Assembly: GCF_900102165.1 (NCBI RefSeq)
Contig: NZ_FNBD01000009.1
Coordinates: 1-64,000 of the forward strand
Length of the DNA: 64,000 nucleotides
From: Cellulophaga baltica
GTDB taxonomy: Bacteria; Bacteroidota; Bacteroidia; Flavobacteriales; Flavobacteriaceae
Reading direction: 5' to 3'
A program made the position numbers and the translations under genes. Of the stretch, positions 9,258-18,270 are shown one piece after another; the stretch's first letter is position 1; each line of letters opens with the position of its first letter. Under the pieces are notes generated by a model, which searched no databases, was not told the DNA's origin, and was given only the letters and a program-made list of their open reading frames with translations.

Positions 9258-11456
9258 TTAAATGTTTAGCCAATAGGTGAATTTCAGATTTATCGACCTA
9301 TTTCTAGGTTTAAAATCGTTTACAATATAATTATCATTATACACAATGAATAAATCTGATAAGGGAGCAAAACGCCATTGTACCCGAGAATTGAAACCTA
9401 GATTATTCCGCTGATTACTATATTGCACTAAGGTAGACCAAAAGATTGATTTACTAAATGTAAATTCAAAACTAGGACTTACTAACCAGAAATCTGCGCT
9501 AGAGTAGGGTGCTGGCAGTGTTATCTTATCATAACTCACTAACAATGAGATTGCCGCTTTTGGTTGTAAGCGTAAAGTCATTTCTGCGGCAGAAGAAGCT
9601 CTTGTTCCATTAAAAAATGCCCCATAAGATTGTTCTAAAGAATAGGAAAAAGCTTTCCGAGAATCAGAACTAAAATTCATTGCGGCAGTAGAATACGTGT
9701 ATTCAGAATTTGCGGGTAATGCAACAGCTTCTGCACTTCTACTAGGGTCAAATTCATTAACAAGATAGGTATAGTTGGTATCTACACTAAAATTAAATTC
9801 GGTTTGGTTTACAAACTCAGCTCCCCAAGAGGCACGTACCGTGTAATCTGTTGTTTTAAAATCTAGCTCCGGATTCAAGGTGAAAATAGGAAATACTTCA
9901 AAGCTATGACTATTAATTTTACTTGCGGTAGGCCAGAATACACGTTCAAACCCTGTAACAAACTTAAAAATATTTGTTCTACGTATAAAACCAAGATCAG
10001 ACCTAAAGTCATCTCCGATATATACCCAATCGGAAAAAACATTGAACTTTCTACTATTGTAAGACATATAGGCCCCTGTAGAAATATCCTTACTATCGGA
10101 ATCATGCTGAAAAGATTTATGCATATAAAATTTACCGTTCCACGTATTGTCAGCAGAAGCAAGATTATAATCTACTCCCAAAACTCTATTGTACCGATCT
10201 TCTGGTGCTACAAAATCATACGATTTAAAAGCTTGTCTATTTATGAAAAATAGCCCAATATTGGATCTGGAGAACAATTTGCGCTGTAGCGCAAACATGG
10301 AGTTATTGTTAGAGGGAATTTCATTTTCTAAATCTTCGGCCGTTTGAAGATTTAAAAAGCCTAAGCGCCAATCATTACTAAGCTTACCGCTTAAACGAAA
10401 ACCACCAATAATTTTGTTTTCTATAGAGTTGTTATCCTTATCCCTAGCAATACCTATACGTCTGGAAAAAAACGGATTCGCATCTTGGCTACCACCAAAA
10501 CTAGAAAAGAGATCGCTATTATCTACAAAAAATTGCCGTTTTTCAGGTAAGGATACTTCAAAGCGGGTAAGGTTAGTAAATACATTATCTACTTCTACAT
10601 TAGAAAAGTCTGGATTTAAGGTGATGTCTAAATTCATCCCATTACCAATAGCTACTTTAGCATCACCACCAAACTTAAGATTGGTTTTACTGGTATTAGT
10701 TTCAAAGTCTTTTTGCGCAAGCGTATTTACATAAGGTATAATGGCAATTGGTGTTCTGTATTTTCCTAAGGGTTTTTCAAAAGTCATTTCTCCCATAAAA
10801 GCCAAACTATAGATAGATTGGTTTTGTGGAATTTTAGCCCAAGTACTGGTTTCATTATTTTGGGTATCAAATCTGTAGCTGTTAAATCGCCATTTTGTTT
10901 CTCCTTCTTTAAATTTGAAGGAGGTTAAGGGTATGGCAAGCTCAGCTGTATAATAGTTGTCAAAGCTTCTAGCTTCTCCTTTCCATTTTACATCCCAAGA
11001 GGTGTTAAAACCACCATCGCTGCCACCTCCATTAGAAATTAAGGCTTCGCGAATGACTCCAAACGGATTTATACCAAATAGGAAAGCATTGGTGCCATCA
11101 TTAAAGGTATCAAATAGTAAACTTATATTGTCATTTCCGCCAGCTCTAAAATCTCTTTTTAAAGATGGAGTTACGTAGTTGCTTCCTGAAGTTTCCAAGC
11201 GAATGCCAATATATAAATGAGTGCCATCATAAAACATTCTGATGTCTGTATCTTTCTGAGCAAGTATGGTATCTGATGGGAAATATTGTTGAAATTTTGT
11301 GGCACTTTCTGCTTTTTCCCATACACCTTCGTCTAAAATACCGTCTATCTGAGGAATTTCAGGAATGTATTTAATAGCAATGTGTTTGTCCTCATTTTGA
11401 GCTAAAACAGATAGTGAAGCAAGGAAAAAGAGGGAACATATAGAGAACTTGAACAT
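9258..11456 (-). CDS. DUF5916 outer-membrane protein with CBM9-like N-terminal domain
   Basis: 732 residues. Signal peptide 1-19 (ending VLA|QN). Residues about 28-200 form a CBM9-like sugar-binding beta sandwich (PQIDGILDEGVWEKAE, RMFYDGTHLYIGI). The remainder is a predicted outer-membrane beta barrel of the DUF5916 family (NPDFSNVEVDN, RRIGIARD, C-terminal aromatic LKFTYWLNI). I infer binding or handling of a polymer or glycoconjugate at the surface. It is the first gene of a leftward run with a HAD phosphatase and a DUF819 protein. Confidence 0.86.
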   Translation of the reverse strand: MFKFSICSLFFLASLSVLAQNEDKHIAIKYIPEIPQIDGILDEGVWEKAESATKFQQYFPSDTILAQKDTDIRMFYDGTHLYIGIRLETSGSNYVTPSLKRDFRAGGNDNISLLFDTFNDGTNAFLFGINPFGVIREALISNGGGSDGGFNTSWDVKWKGEARSFDNYYTAELAIPLTSFKFKEGETKWRFNSYRFDTQNNETSTWAKIPQNQSIYSLAFMGEMTFEKPLGKYRTPIAIIPYVNTLAQKDFETNTSKTNLKFGGDAKVAIGNGMNLDITLNPDFSNVEVDNVFTNLTRFEVSLPEKRQFFVDNSDLFSSFGGSQDANPFFSRRIGIARDKDNNSIENKIIGGFRLSGKLSNDWRLGFLNLQTAEDLENEIPSNNNSMFALQRKLFSRSNIGLFFINRQAFKSYDFVAPEDRYNRVLGVDYNLASADNTWNGKFYMHKSFQHDSDSKDISTGAYMSYNSRKFNVFSDWVYIGDDFRSDLGFIRRTNIFKFVTGFERVFWPTASKINSHSFEVFPIFTLNPELDFKTTDYTVRASWGAEFVNQTEFNFSVDTNYTYLVNEFDPSRSAEAVALPANSEYTYSTAAMNFSSDSRKAFSYSLEQSYGAFFNGTRASSAAEMTLRLQPKAAISLLVSYDKITLPAPYSSADFWLVSPSFEFTFSKSIFWSTLVQYSNQRNNLGFNSRVQWRFAPLSDLFIVYNDNYIVNDFKPRNRSINLKFTYWLNI

Positions 11457-11553
11457 TAGGGTTGGTTTCGTTGGTTCTCAAATTTAAGGGTTTATTTTGT
11501 TATAAAACATGAAAGAAGTATCCTATAGTTGTAAATTAACCCTTAGCTATTGC

Positions 11554-12480
11554 TTATTGTGAAATAAATTGAAGTACTGCTGCTATCATTTTAGGTGAAA
11601 TAGGATATTTAGGATTAAGGTATCCTTCATACCCTTGAACTTCAGCATCTTCTTCTTTCATGATATGATTCATGTTAGGGATAATCATTAAAGTAGCTTC
11701 TGGCTGAGCCACTTTTAAGTTTTGAGCGTTAGTAATAGCGACCTGAATATCTTTATCACCATTAAGGATGAGTATAGGAATCTGTAGTTTTTTAATTTCT
11801 TCCTGAGGATCAATTGAAGCCCAAGTTTTATAGAAATTTTGACTTTGTGGTGGAAACATGGTGACTAAACTAGGATCTACTGTGGTAATACTACCTTTTG
11901 TCATTAGCTCTTGAAAATGCTCTTCAACTAATTTCGCAAATTCTGGATTTTGCGCATAAATTTGTTGCACCATTATTTTATCAATAGTTTGTCCCACGCC
12001 TGCCATAGATATTAATGAAGTTATATCTTCGTTTACGGCCAACATAGCAATCAATGATCCTTGGCTATGTCCTATGAGATGAATGCCACTAAAACGTTGG
12101 TCGTTTTTAAAATGGGCTATTGTTACTTTAGCATCTGCTACAAAATCTAAAACCGTTACATCTTTTAACAGTTCCAAATTTTCAGATCTAGCGGAGCGTT
12201 TATCATACCTGTAAAAAGCAATTTTATGATTATTTAAGCTATCTGCTAAAGCTTTAATATAGCTGTTTTGCATAGGGGTGCCTTTTTGGTTTCCATTTCG
12301 GTCTGGATTACCTGAACCGTGGATGAAAATAACCAAAGGCATCTTGTCCTTTGTTTCAGGATAGCTTAATGTACCAGGTATCTCAATTGTTGCATTGGTA
12401 AGCTTAATTTCTTCTTCAATAACTTGAGAAAATGAAAAAATACTGTAGGAGAGTAAAATCGGAATAAGGAGATTTTTCAT
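11554..12480 (-). CDS. secreted alpha/beta hydrolase
   Basis: 308 residues with an N-terminal signal peptide (IFSFS|QV). The alpha/beta-hydrolase core is clear: oxyanion region VIFIHGSGNPDRNG, nucleophile elbow GHSQGS, acid in LNGDKDIQV and catalytic His in PNMNHIMK. Such proteins are esterases or peptidases acting in the periplasm; the substrate is unknown. It overlaps the Yip1-like membrane gene by four bases (ATGA) and ends a three-gene operon headed by a DUF2089 regulator. Confidence 0.88.
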   Translation of the reverse strand: MKNLLIPILLSYSIFSFSQVIEEEIKLTNATIEIPGTLSYPETKDKMPLVIFIHGSGNPDRNGNQKGTPMQNSYIKALADSLNNHKIAFYRYDKRSARSENLELLKDVTVLDFVADAKVTIAHFKNDQRFSGIHLIGHSQGSLIAMLAVNEDITSLISMAGVGQTIDKIMVQQIYAQNPEFAKLVEEHFQELMTKGSITTVDPSLVTMFPPQSQNFYKTWASIDPQEEIKKLQIPILILNGDKDIQVAITNAQNLKVAQPEATLMIIPNMNHIMKEEDAEVQGYEGYLNPKYPISPKMIAAVLQFISQ

Positions 12481-13073
12481 GAGTTAATTAGATTAGTGAT
12501 GAGTAGTTTAGAAAGAATTTCAGCAATGATGATTGAGGTGAAAAATAAAATAATATGTACTGTGCTTTTTGCATTTGTAGCAATTTTAAAGCCGTTAAAT
12601 AATAGTGAGATACTCCAAATGATAAAAAGGAGACTGATAAGCGCAAATATTCCTAAAGTAAGCACTGAATTTAATGGAAGAGTAGAAAAATCAGGAATTT
12701 GTTCGGATAGTAATGTATTTAAAAACTCTGAATTGATACGCTCCATAGTACCTCCTACATTAAAAAAGGGAATTAAATAGAAGGGGATTCTTGAAATTAA
12801 AGTGATGTTCAGAATATCAATAAACCGTGTCTTTCTGTTCATATACATTCCTAAAGCAAGTAATAAAATAGTTAGCACGGCGATGTTACTCAAATTATCC
12901 AGGGCTGGTTGCCAAGAGGTTGTATTATTTGCGAAATGCACATCTAGAACTCCATCATAACGTACATTAAAAAAGTATCCCAGATAAGATCCTAAAAGAG
13001 TTGCAGCAAGTCCAAGTATAAACAAATAATTTTCTTGATACTTTTTGAAAGGATTGAATAAAACTGTTTTCAT
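12477..13073 (-). CDS. Yip1-like integral membrane protein
   Basis: 198 residues with about five hydrophobic segments and an NPFKKY start, resembling the Yip1 membrane family. No catalytic motif is visible. The gene sits between a DUF2089 regulator (3 bases away) and a secreted hydrolase (4-base overlap). It is best read as a membrane partner of that operon. I would not assign a function. Confidence 0.7.
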   Translation of the reverse strand: MKTVLFNPFKKYQENYLFILGLAATLLGSYLGYFFNVRYDGVLDVHFANNTTSWQPALDNLSNIAVLTILLLALGMYMNRKTRFIDILNITLISRIPFYLIPFFNVGGTMERINSEFLNTLLSEQIPDFSTLPLNSVLTLGIFALISLLFIIWSISLLFNGFKIATNAKSTVHIILFFTSIIIAEILSKLLITNLINS

Positions 13074-13075
13074 GC

Positions 13076-13348
13076 TTAAGAATTTGAATTAGCTTGTAAG
13101 GATGTAATGATATCATCGAGCTTATTCCGCATGGTAGGATAGCTGATGTTCATTTGAATGGCCATCTTTTTTAGACTTCCACTATTTAAAACAAACTGCA
13201 ATACAAATTCTTGATCCTCAGCAGATAGTTGAAGTATTTGAGGAAGGTCAAATTTTCCAGAAATAACAGTATCACAACTAGAGCACGAAAGTTCACTAAC
13301 TAATAAGTTGCTTTCACAACTAGGACAGAACACAGGCAACTTTTTCAT
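13076..13348 (-). CDS. DUF2089-like zinc-ribbon/HTH regulator
   Basis: 90 residues. The N-terminal zinc ribbon uses Cys8/Cys11 (CPSC) and Cys22/Cys25 (CSSC). Residues about 60-85 look like a helix-turn-helix (KKMAIQMNISYPTMRNKLDDI). DUF2089 proteins are small putative transcription factors. It is the first gene of the operon with the Yip1-like protein and the hydrolase, and a perfect palindrome lies two bases before its start, suggesting autoregulation. Confidence 0.82.
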   Translation of the reverse strand: MKKLPVFCPSCESNLLVSELSCSSCDTVISGKFDLPQILQLSAEDQEFVLQFVLNSGSLKKMAIQMNISYPTMRNKLDDIITSLQANSNS

Positions 13349-13350
13349 AT

Positions 13351-13370
13351 ACTAAACAGGTTTGTTTAGT
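13351..13370 (-). promoter_or_regulatory. palindromic operator candidate of the DUF2089 operon
   Basis: ACTAAACA-GGTT-TGTTTAGT is a perfect 8-bp inverted repeat with a 4-bp spacer between the -7 box (13373-13380) and the start codon (ends at 13348). It covers the expected transcription start, a position suited to repression. Confidence 0.6.
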
Positions 13371-13372
13371 AA

Positions 13373-13380
13373 CAAAAGTA
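13373..13380 (-). promoter_or_regulatory. -7 box of the DUF2089 operon
   Basis: Read on the minus strand this is TACTTTTG, matching TAnnTTTG. The upstream 40 bases are very A/T-rich without a clear -33 TTTG. Confidence 0.5.
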
Positions 13381-13441
13381 TATATTATTTTAATAAAATT
13401 AAAATAAAACTAAATAAAGTTTAATAAATATTTATTTATAT

Positions 13442-15688
13442 TTAATTGGATTTAAACTTTTTGGTCTTTTTCTTGTCAGGATTTTTAAATAAACGCTTTA
13501 AGAAACCGTCTTTTTTTATAGGATCGCAGTTAAGGTTTTGCAATACTTCGTCAGAGGTTGTTTCAAACGGTGCTTTAGTAATTACATCAAATTCTTTATC
13601 CTTATTCAGCTTTTGCAATAATAAGGCAAACATAGGTAGTGCGGCATTTGCTCCTTGCCCTAAACTAGTACTTTTAAAACCTAATTCATGATTGTCTAAT
13701 CCTACCCAAGTAATATGTACAAGTTTTGGCGTGATTCCTACAAACCAGGCATCTTTATTATTTTGTGTAGTTCCCGTTTTACCAGCAATAGCATTCGGTA
13801 AATTATAAGCGTCTCTTAATCTAGAAGCGGTACCAGAATTAATAGTTTCTTTCATCATTTCTATCATGGTTTGTCTGGTCTCAGAAGAAAATGCTTCGGT
13901 GTCGGCAATTTTAGGTTTAAAAGTTTCCAAAATAGAATCTTTACTATTACTAATGGTCTGAATTAAAAATGGGGTTACCGGTTTGCTGTTATTTACAAAA
14001 GAAGCATATGCTCCTGCCAATTCTGTAATTTTTATTTCTCCGGTTCCTAAGGCTAAAGAAGGTTCACTAGGTAATTTTTCTAAAATGCCCATTTTATTAG
14101 CTTGTCGTATAACTTTTAAGATACCAACTTCTTCTAATACTTTTACGGCTACGGTGTTAACACTATTACTCAATGCTTGCTCCATAGAATAGTTTAAGTA
14201 GGCTTCGTCTTTACTGCCAGAATTACTAGGAGACCATCCTTTTAAATTTTCATAAGCTACCTCCTGTGCAGAAAAATACGTACAGGGAGCTATTCCATTT
14301 TCTAACGCGGCTGTATACACAATGGGTTTGAATGTAGAACCTACCTGGCGTTTACTCTGGGAAATATGGTCGTATTTGAAGTATTTGAAATTTACGCCGC
14401 CGATCCAGGTTTTTACAGCTCCCGTAGTTGGGTCTATTCCTAAAGATCCTGTATTTAAATATTTTAAATAATGCTGTAGGCTGTCTATCGTATTAGCTTC
14501 AACTGTCTTTTCGCCTTCCCAACCTGCGAGCGTCATTTTTCTTTTGATGCTTAAAGAGTCTATTATTTTATCTTCTGAGAGGCCTTCCTTTTTAAGCTTT
14601 TTATAAGCGTTTGTTCTTTTGAGTAGCTTATCTAAGAGTTTCTTATTGGTAAGCCAAGGAGCATTTTTACCATAACTTTTTTCAAAATCTTTTTGCAAAG
14701 TAGACAAATGTGCAACCATAGCTTCTTCGGCTAATTGTTGCATTTTAAAATCTAAGGTCGTATAAATTTTTAAGCCAGAGATATAAATATTGTATTCATT
14801 CCCATGCTCTTTTTGTGTAGTACTCCAAGCTAACAATTGCTTGCGGACTTCCTCTCTGAAATAAGGTGCAAGTCCATCATTGTAATTAAATTCTTTATAA
14901 TCTAGTTTTAATGGTAAAGCAATAAGGCTATCTTTTTCTGTAGCTGAAATAAAATTGTTTTTTTGCATAGCCTGCAAGACCAAGTTTCTTCTTTTTAAGC
15001 TGTTTTCAGGGAATACTCTAGGATTATATCCATAAGTAGCCTTTAACATCCCCACTAAAACGGCTGCTTCTTCCGTGTTTAAATCTCTAGCTTTTTTATT
15101 GAAAAACTTTAAAGAGGCACTCTCAATACCAAATGTATTATCGCCAAAGCTCACCGTATTTAAATAATGATAAAGCAACTCTTCTTTACTGTAAATATCT
15201 TCTAGACGAGCGGCTATAAACATCTCTTTAATTTTATCAACGGCAATATTGGTGTTTTTGCGTTCTTCTCTGGGATATAAGTTTTTTGCGAGTTGCTGGG
15301 TGATAGTACTACCACCACCAGAACTTTTATCTTGCATTAAAATAGATTTGAAAGCTACCCGCATTAAACTAGGATAGTCTACACCGGAATGAGAATAGAA
15401 ACGTTCATCTTCAATAGAAATTAATGCTTCTAAAAGATTTTCAGGGAACTCTTCAAACGCAATGGGTTGCCTATCAAAAAGATAATATTTGCCAATAAGC
15501 GTACTATCTGCAGCATAGACTTCGCTTGCTTTTTGATACTCCAAATTTCCTAACTCTTTTTTACTAGGTATTTCTCCCCATAATCCTATACGAATACTAA
15601 GAATGAATAGGATAAATAAGAGGAGTAATCCTATTACTGCTAGAAGTAAATACCGTAGAATTGGAGACTTAATTTTTTTGAAAATCAC
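13442..15688 (-). CDS. class A penicillin-binding protein (PBP1A-type)
   Basis: Bifunctional peptidoglycan synthase: glycan-strand polymerisation and peptide cross-linking. 748 residues. One N-terminal transmembrane helix (about 13-33). GT51 glycosyltransferase domain with EDERFYSHSGVDY and GGGSTITQQLAKNL (about 90-135). Transpeptidase motifs are SxxK in VGSTFKP, SxN in SNSVNT and KTG in GKTGTTQNNKD. The C-terminus is a Lys-rich tail. The start is GTG at 15688; no better start is nearby. A single gene, divergent from the S1/P1 nuclease. mrcA/pbpF naming would depend on paralogues elsewhere. Confidence 0.93.
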   Translation of the reverse strand: MIFKKIKSPILRYLLLAVIGLLLLFILFILSIRIGLWGEIPSKKELGNLEYQKASEVYAADSTLIGKYYLFDRQPIAFEEFPENLLEALISIEDERFYSHSGVDYPSLMRVAFKSILMQDKSSGGGSTITQQLAKNLYPREERKNTNIAVDKIKEMFIAARLEDIYSKEELLYHYLNTVSFGDNTFGIESASLKFFNKKARDLNTEEAAVLVGMLKATYGYNPRVFPENSLKRRNLVLQAMQKNNFISATEKDSLIALPLKLDYKEFNYNDGLAPYFREEVRKQLLAWSTTQKEHGNEYNIYISGLKIYTTLDFKMQQLAEEAMVAHLSTLQKDFEKSYGKNAPWLTNKKLLDKLLKRTNAYKKLKKEGLSEDKIIDSLSIKRKMTLAGWEGEKTVEANTIDSLQHYLKYLNTGSLGIDPTTGAVKTWIGGVNFKYFKYDHISQSKRQVGSTFKPIVYTAALENGIAPCTYFSAQEVAYENLKGWSPSNSGSKDEAYLNYSMEQALSNSVNTVAVKVLEEVGILKVIRQANKMGILEKLPSEPSLALGTGEIKITELAGAYASFVNNSKPVTPFLIQTISNSKDSILETFKPKIADTEAFSSETRQTMIEMMKETINSGTASRLRDAYNLPNAIAGKTGTTQNNKDAWFVGITPKLVHITWVGLDNHELGFKSTSLGQGANAALPMFALLLQKLNKDKEFDVITKAPFETTSDEVLQNLNCDPIKKDGFLKRLFKNPDKKKTKKFKSN

Positions 15689-15757
15689 GCGTGTGCACTT
15701 TTAGTTAAAATATTAAAAACTATATACGACTTAATCATGCATTAAGGTTGTATTGTT

Positions 15758-15765
15758 TATTTTTG
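15758..15765 (+). promoter_or_regulatory. -7 box before the S1/P1 nuclease
   Basis: TATTTTTG fits TAnnTTTG, about 38 bases before the ATG. No -33 element at standard spacing. Confidence 0.4.
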
Positions 15766-15803
15766 AGCTTTAAAAATGTAAAGATTGAGTAAATTTTAAA
15801 TTG

Positions 15804-16580
15804 ATGAAGAAAATTACCATTTTATTATTAACCCTATCCATTCAATTTGTATTTTCTACGGATGGAGAGTGGTCTAAAACAGGACATAGAACAACAGGTG
15901 AAGTTGCACAACGCCACTTAAGTAGAAAAGCAAAGAAGGCAATTGCCAAATTGTTAGAGGGGCAAAGCTTAGCTTTAGTTTCTACCTATGCAGACGATAT
16001 AAAATCTGATAAAAAGTATAGAGAGTTTAGTGCTTGGCATTATGTAAATTACCCTGCAGATAAAAAATATACGGAAGTAGCACCTAGCCCATACGGTGAT
16101 ATCGTTATGGGAATTCAAAAATGTGCTGCGATCGTAAAAGATAAAAATAGTTCACAAGAAGATAAAGTATTCTACCTCAAATTTCTAGTACATTTATTAG
16201 GAGACTTGCATCAACCCATGCATGTGGGAAGACAAGAGGATAAAGGCGGTAATGATATTCAAATACAGTGGTTTGGAAAAGGATCTAATCTACACCGACT
16301 TTGGGATAGTAACATGATTGATGACTACGGGATGAGTTTTACTGAGATTGCAGATAATTTACCAGAGCTAACCAAAGATGAGGAGAAACAAATTCAAGAA
16401 GGTACTGTTTTTGACTGGGTAGAAGAATCTAAAGGCTTAGCAACAGAGTTATATGCTTCTGTTGAGGTTGGAGAGAAACTAGGGTATGCCTATAGTTATA
16501 AATATTGGGGACTTGTAGAAACACAATTGCAAAAAGGCGGATTGCGTTTAGCAAAAGTTCTAAATGAAGTTTTTGAGTAA
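15804..16580 (+). CDS. S1/P1 family nuclease
   Basis: 258 residues from the ATG at 15804; a TTG directly before it adds one residue only. Signal peptide, then mature sequence near WSKTGHR. The N-terminal Trp and following His of this family coordinate zinc. Further ligands are in STYADDIKSD, SAWHYVNYP, HLLGDLHQPMHVG and LHRLWDSNMI, so the trinuclear zinc site looks complete. The enzyme degrades single-stranded DNA/RNA outside the cytoplasm, probably scavenging phosphate or nucleosides. Its stop lies three bases from the convergent AlkB-like gene. Confidence 0.92.
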   Translation: MKKITILLLTLSIQFVFSTDGEWSKTGHRTTGEVAQRHLSRKAKKAIAKLLEGQSLALVSTYADDIKSDKKYREFSAWHYVNYPADKKYTEVAPSPYGDIVMGIQKCAAIVKDKNSSQEDKVFYLKFLVHLLGDLHQPMHVGRQEDKGGNDIQIQWFGKGSNLHRLWDSNMIDDYGMSFTEIADNLPELTKDEEKQIQEGTVFDWVEESKGLATELYASVEVGEKLGYAYSYKYWGLVETQLQKGGLRLAKVLNEVFE

Positions 16581-16583
16581 CAT

Positions 16584-17183
16584 TTAATACACCACCCTAA
16601 AGGTTAGGTTTATTCGCTCTTGAATAGGTTTAGCCGTTTTAGGTATTTGGTGCAACCAATGGTGTTGTGTTGCTCCTTTCATAAGTAAGAGACTACCATG
16701 TTCCAACAAAAGTTTATGTTTTAAATTTTTGTTGGTTCTGTGTTTTAAATGGAAAAAACGTTCTTCTCCAAGGGTAATGGAAGCAATTATAGGGTTTTGG
16801 CCTAATTCTTTTTCATTGTCTGCATGCCAGCCATTACTGTCTTTGCCATCTCTGTATAAGTTTAACAAACAGGTCGTAAAGGTTGTTTGTGCAAATGTAT
16901 CTACTTCATCTTTAATCTGTAACAGTTCTTTCGTAAATACATGTGGGCGCATTGAAATGCTAGAATAAGAGTATGCCTTATCATTATTAGCATATAATGC
17001 GGTTAGCCTTGGCTGAGCATATTTCTTTCCAAACACGGTAATATCATCTTGTTGCCAAGGTGTTTGTTCTCTAAGTAAGGCAAAATAGCTATCTGCTGAA
17101 ACGGTATCAAAGAAATTAGGATAGTATATAAGGTCACTATCTGGTAGATTTAAATGAAGCGCTTCAGAAAAAAGGTTTGCCAT
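16584..17183 (-). CDS. AlkB-like 2-oxoglutarate/Fe(II) dioxygenase
   Basis: 199 residues. Iron ligands His120 and Asp122 (WHADNEKELG) and His178 (HWLHQIP), and 2-oxoglutarate-binding Arg190 and Arg196 (RINLTFRVV), are all present, so it should be active. The family removes alkyl groups from damaged DNA or RNA bases by oxidation. It overlaps the upstream AraC gene by one base (TAATG), an arrangement reminiscent of Ada-AlkB pairs. The AraC protein here has a cupin sensor and no methyl-acceptor domain. Confidence 0.9.
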   Translation of the reverse strand: MANLFSEALHLNLPDSDLIYYPNFFDTVSADSYFALLREQTPWQQDDITVFGKKYAQPRLTALYANNDKAYSYSSISMRPHVFTKELLQIKDEVDTFAQTTFTTCLLNLYRDGKDSNGWHADNEKELGQNPIIASITLGEERFFHLKHRTNKNLKHKLLLEHGSLLLMKGATQHHWLHQIPKTAKPIQERINLTFRVVY

Positions 17184-18055
17184 TATTGTATAATCGACTT
17201 TAATTGGTTTCTGTACTCAGAAGGATTTTGTCCTGTAAACTGTTTGAATGATTTATTAAAGTGCGAAAAATTATTGAATCCGCTTTCAAAAGCTACATCT
17301 GCAATGCTCATAGGCTTTTCTGCTAAAAGCTTTGAAGCATGTACCAAACGATACTCATTTACAAACTGTACAAATGTTTTTTTAGTAATCTTTTTAAAGT
17401 ACCTGCAAAATGAAGGTACCGTCATACTTGTTAAATCTGCAATGGTTTCTAAAGAAATTTCCTCTTTGAAGTTATTCTTTACAAAATTAAAAACCATATT
17501 AATACGGTCATTGTCTTTCATGGAAGACTCCATAGAGAACCCTTCTGCGTTTAATAGTTTAAACTCTTCAGAGTTTCCTAGTTCATTTAATATATTAAGG
17601 ATAGAAAGTAGTTTTTGAAAATCTGTTTGATATTCTAAAATTTCTATTTTCTCACCAATCTTCTTTTTTGTCTTACCGTAAAAAGCTATTCCGCCTTTAC
17701 ACGCTTCAAAAATGGTTTGAATTTTTTTCATCTCAGGAATGTTGAAAAAATCAAAACCAAGAAAATCTTGCTTCATTTGTACCACAGTTTCAGATTTGTT
17801 TCCTGTAGTGCCATCGGTAAAACCGCAATGCGGTAGGTTAGATCCTATTAATATAAGGTCACCATCATTATAATAGGATACGTGACTCCCAATTTGTCTT
17901 TTTCCAGAACCACCATTAATGTATACCAGTTCTAGTTCAGGGTGGTAATGCCACACCGTATTCATATTGGGTTTATCCTCATCAAATTTCTGATACGTGA
18001 AAGAATGTCCAAAATCTGGAGCAATAACTTCAAACGTAGGTTTTTGTAGTATCAT
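17183..18055 (-). CDS. AraC family transcriptional regulator with cupin N-domain
   Basis: 290 residues. The N-terminal half is a cupin-like sensor (HYHPELELVYINGGSGKRQIG, GDLILIGSNLPH). Residues about 185-285 hold the two-HTH AraC domain (ISLETIADLTSMTVPSFCRYF, and FESGFNNFSHFNKSFKQFTGQNPSEYR). It probably senses a small ligand such as a sugar. The AlkB-like gene is translationally coupled downstream. An inverted repeat at 18128-18177 upstream is a candidate binding region. Confidence 0.9.
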   Translation of the reverse strand: MILQKPTFEVIAPDFGHSFTYQKFDEDKPNMNTVWHYHPELELVYINGGSGKRQIGSHVSYYNDGDLILIGSNLPHCGFTDGTTGNKSETVVQMKQDFLGFDFFNIPEMKKIQTIFEACKGGIAFYGKTKKKIGEKIEILEYQTDFQKLLSILNILNELGNSEEFKLLNAEGFSMESSMKDNDRINMVFNFVKNNFKEEISLETIADLTSMTVPSFCRYFKKITKKTFVQFVNEYRLVHASKLLAEKPMSIADVAFESGFNNFSHFNKSFKQFTGQNPSEYRNQLKSIIQ

Positions 18056-18127
18056 GCTTTTAAGTTTATATACAATTAGAAATACGCTTCATTTAGCTTC
18101 GCTGGTGCAAAGTTACCTAAAATATGT

Positions 18128-18177
18128 GTTATATTAACGTTAAGGTCATGTAAGGATTGTAATGATGTTAATATAGC
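18128..18177. promoter_or_regulatory. inverted repeat between AraC gene and secreted protein gene
   Basis: GTTATATTAAC (18128-18138) and GTTAATATAGC (18167-18177) are inverted copies with one mismatch, 28 bases apart, with two TAAGG direct repeats in between. They lie in the divergent promoter region and may bind the AraC protein. Confidence 0.35.
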
Positions 18178-18270
18178 ATAGAAATTGGAAAAACGTGCAT
18201 CACTTTTAACTGAATATGCGACATATCTTTGCCATGTAAATAATTAGTAATCCTCCTAAAACAAACAGTT

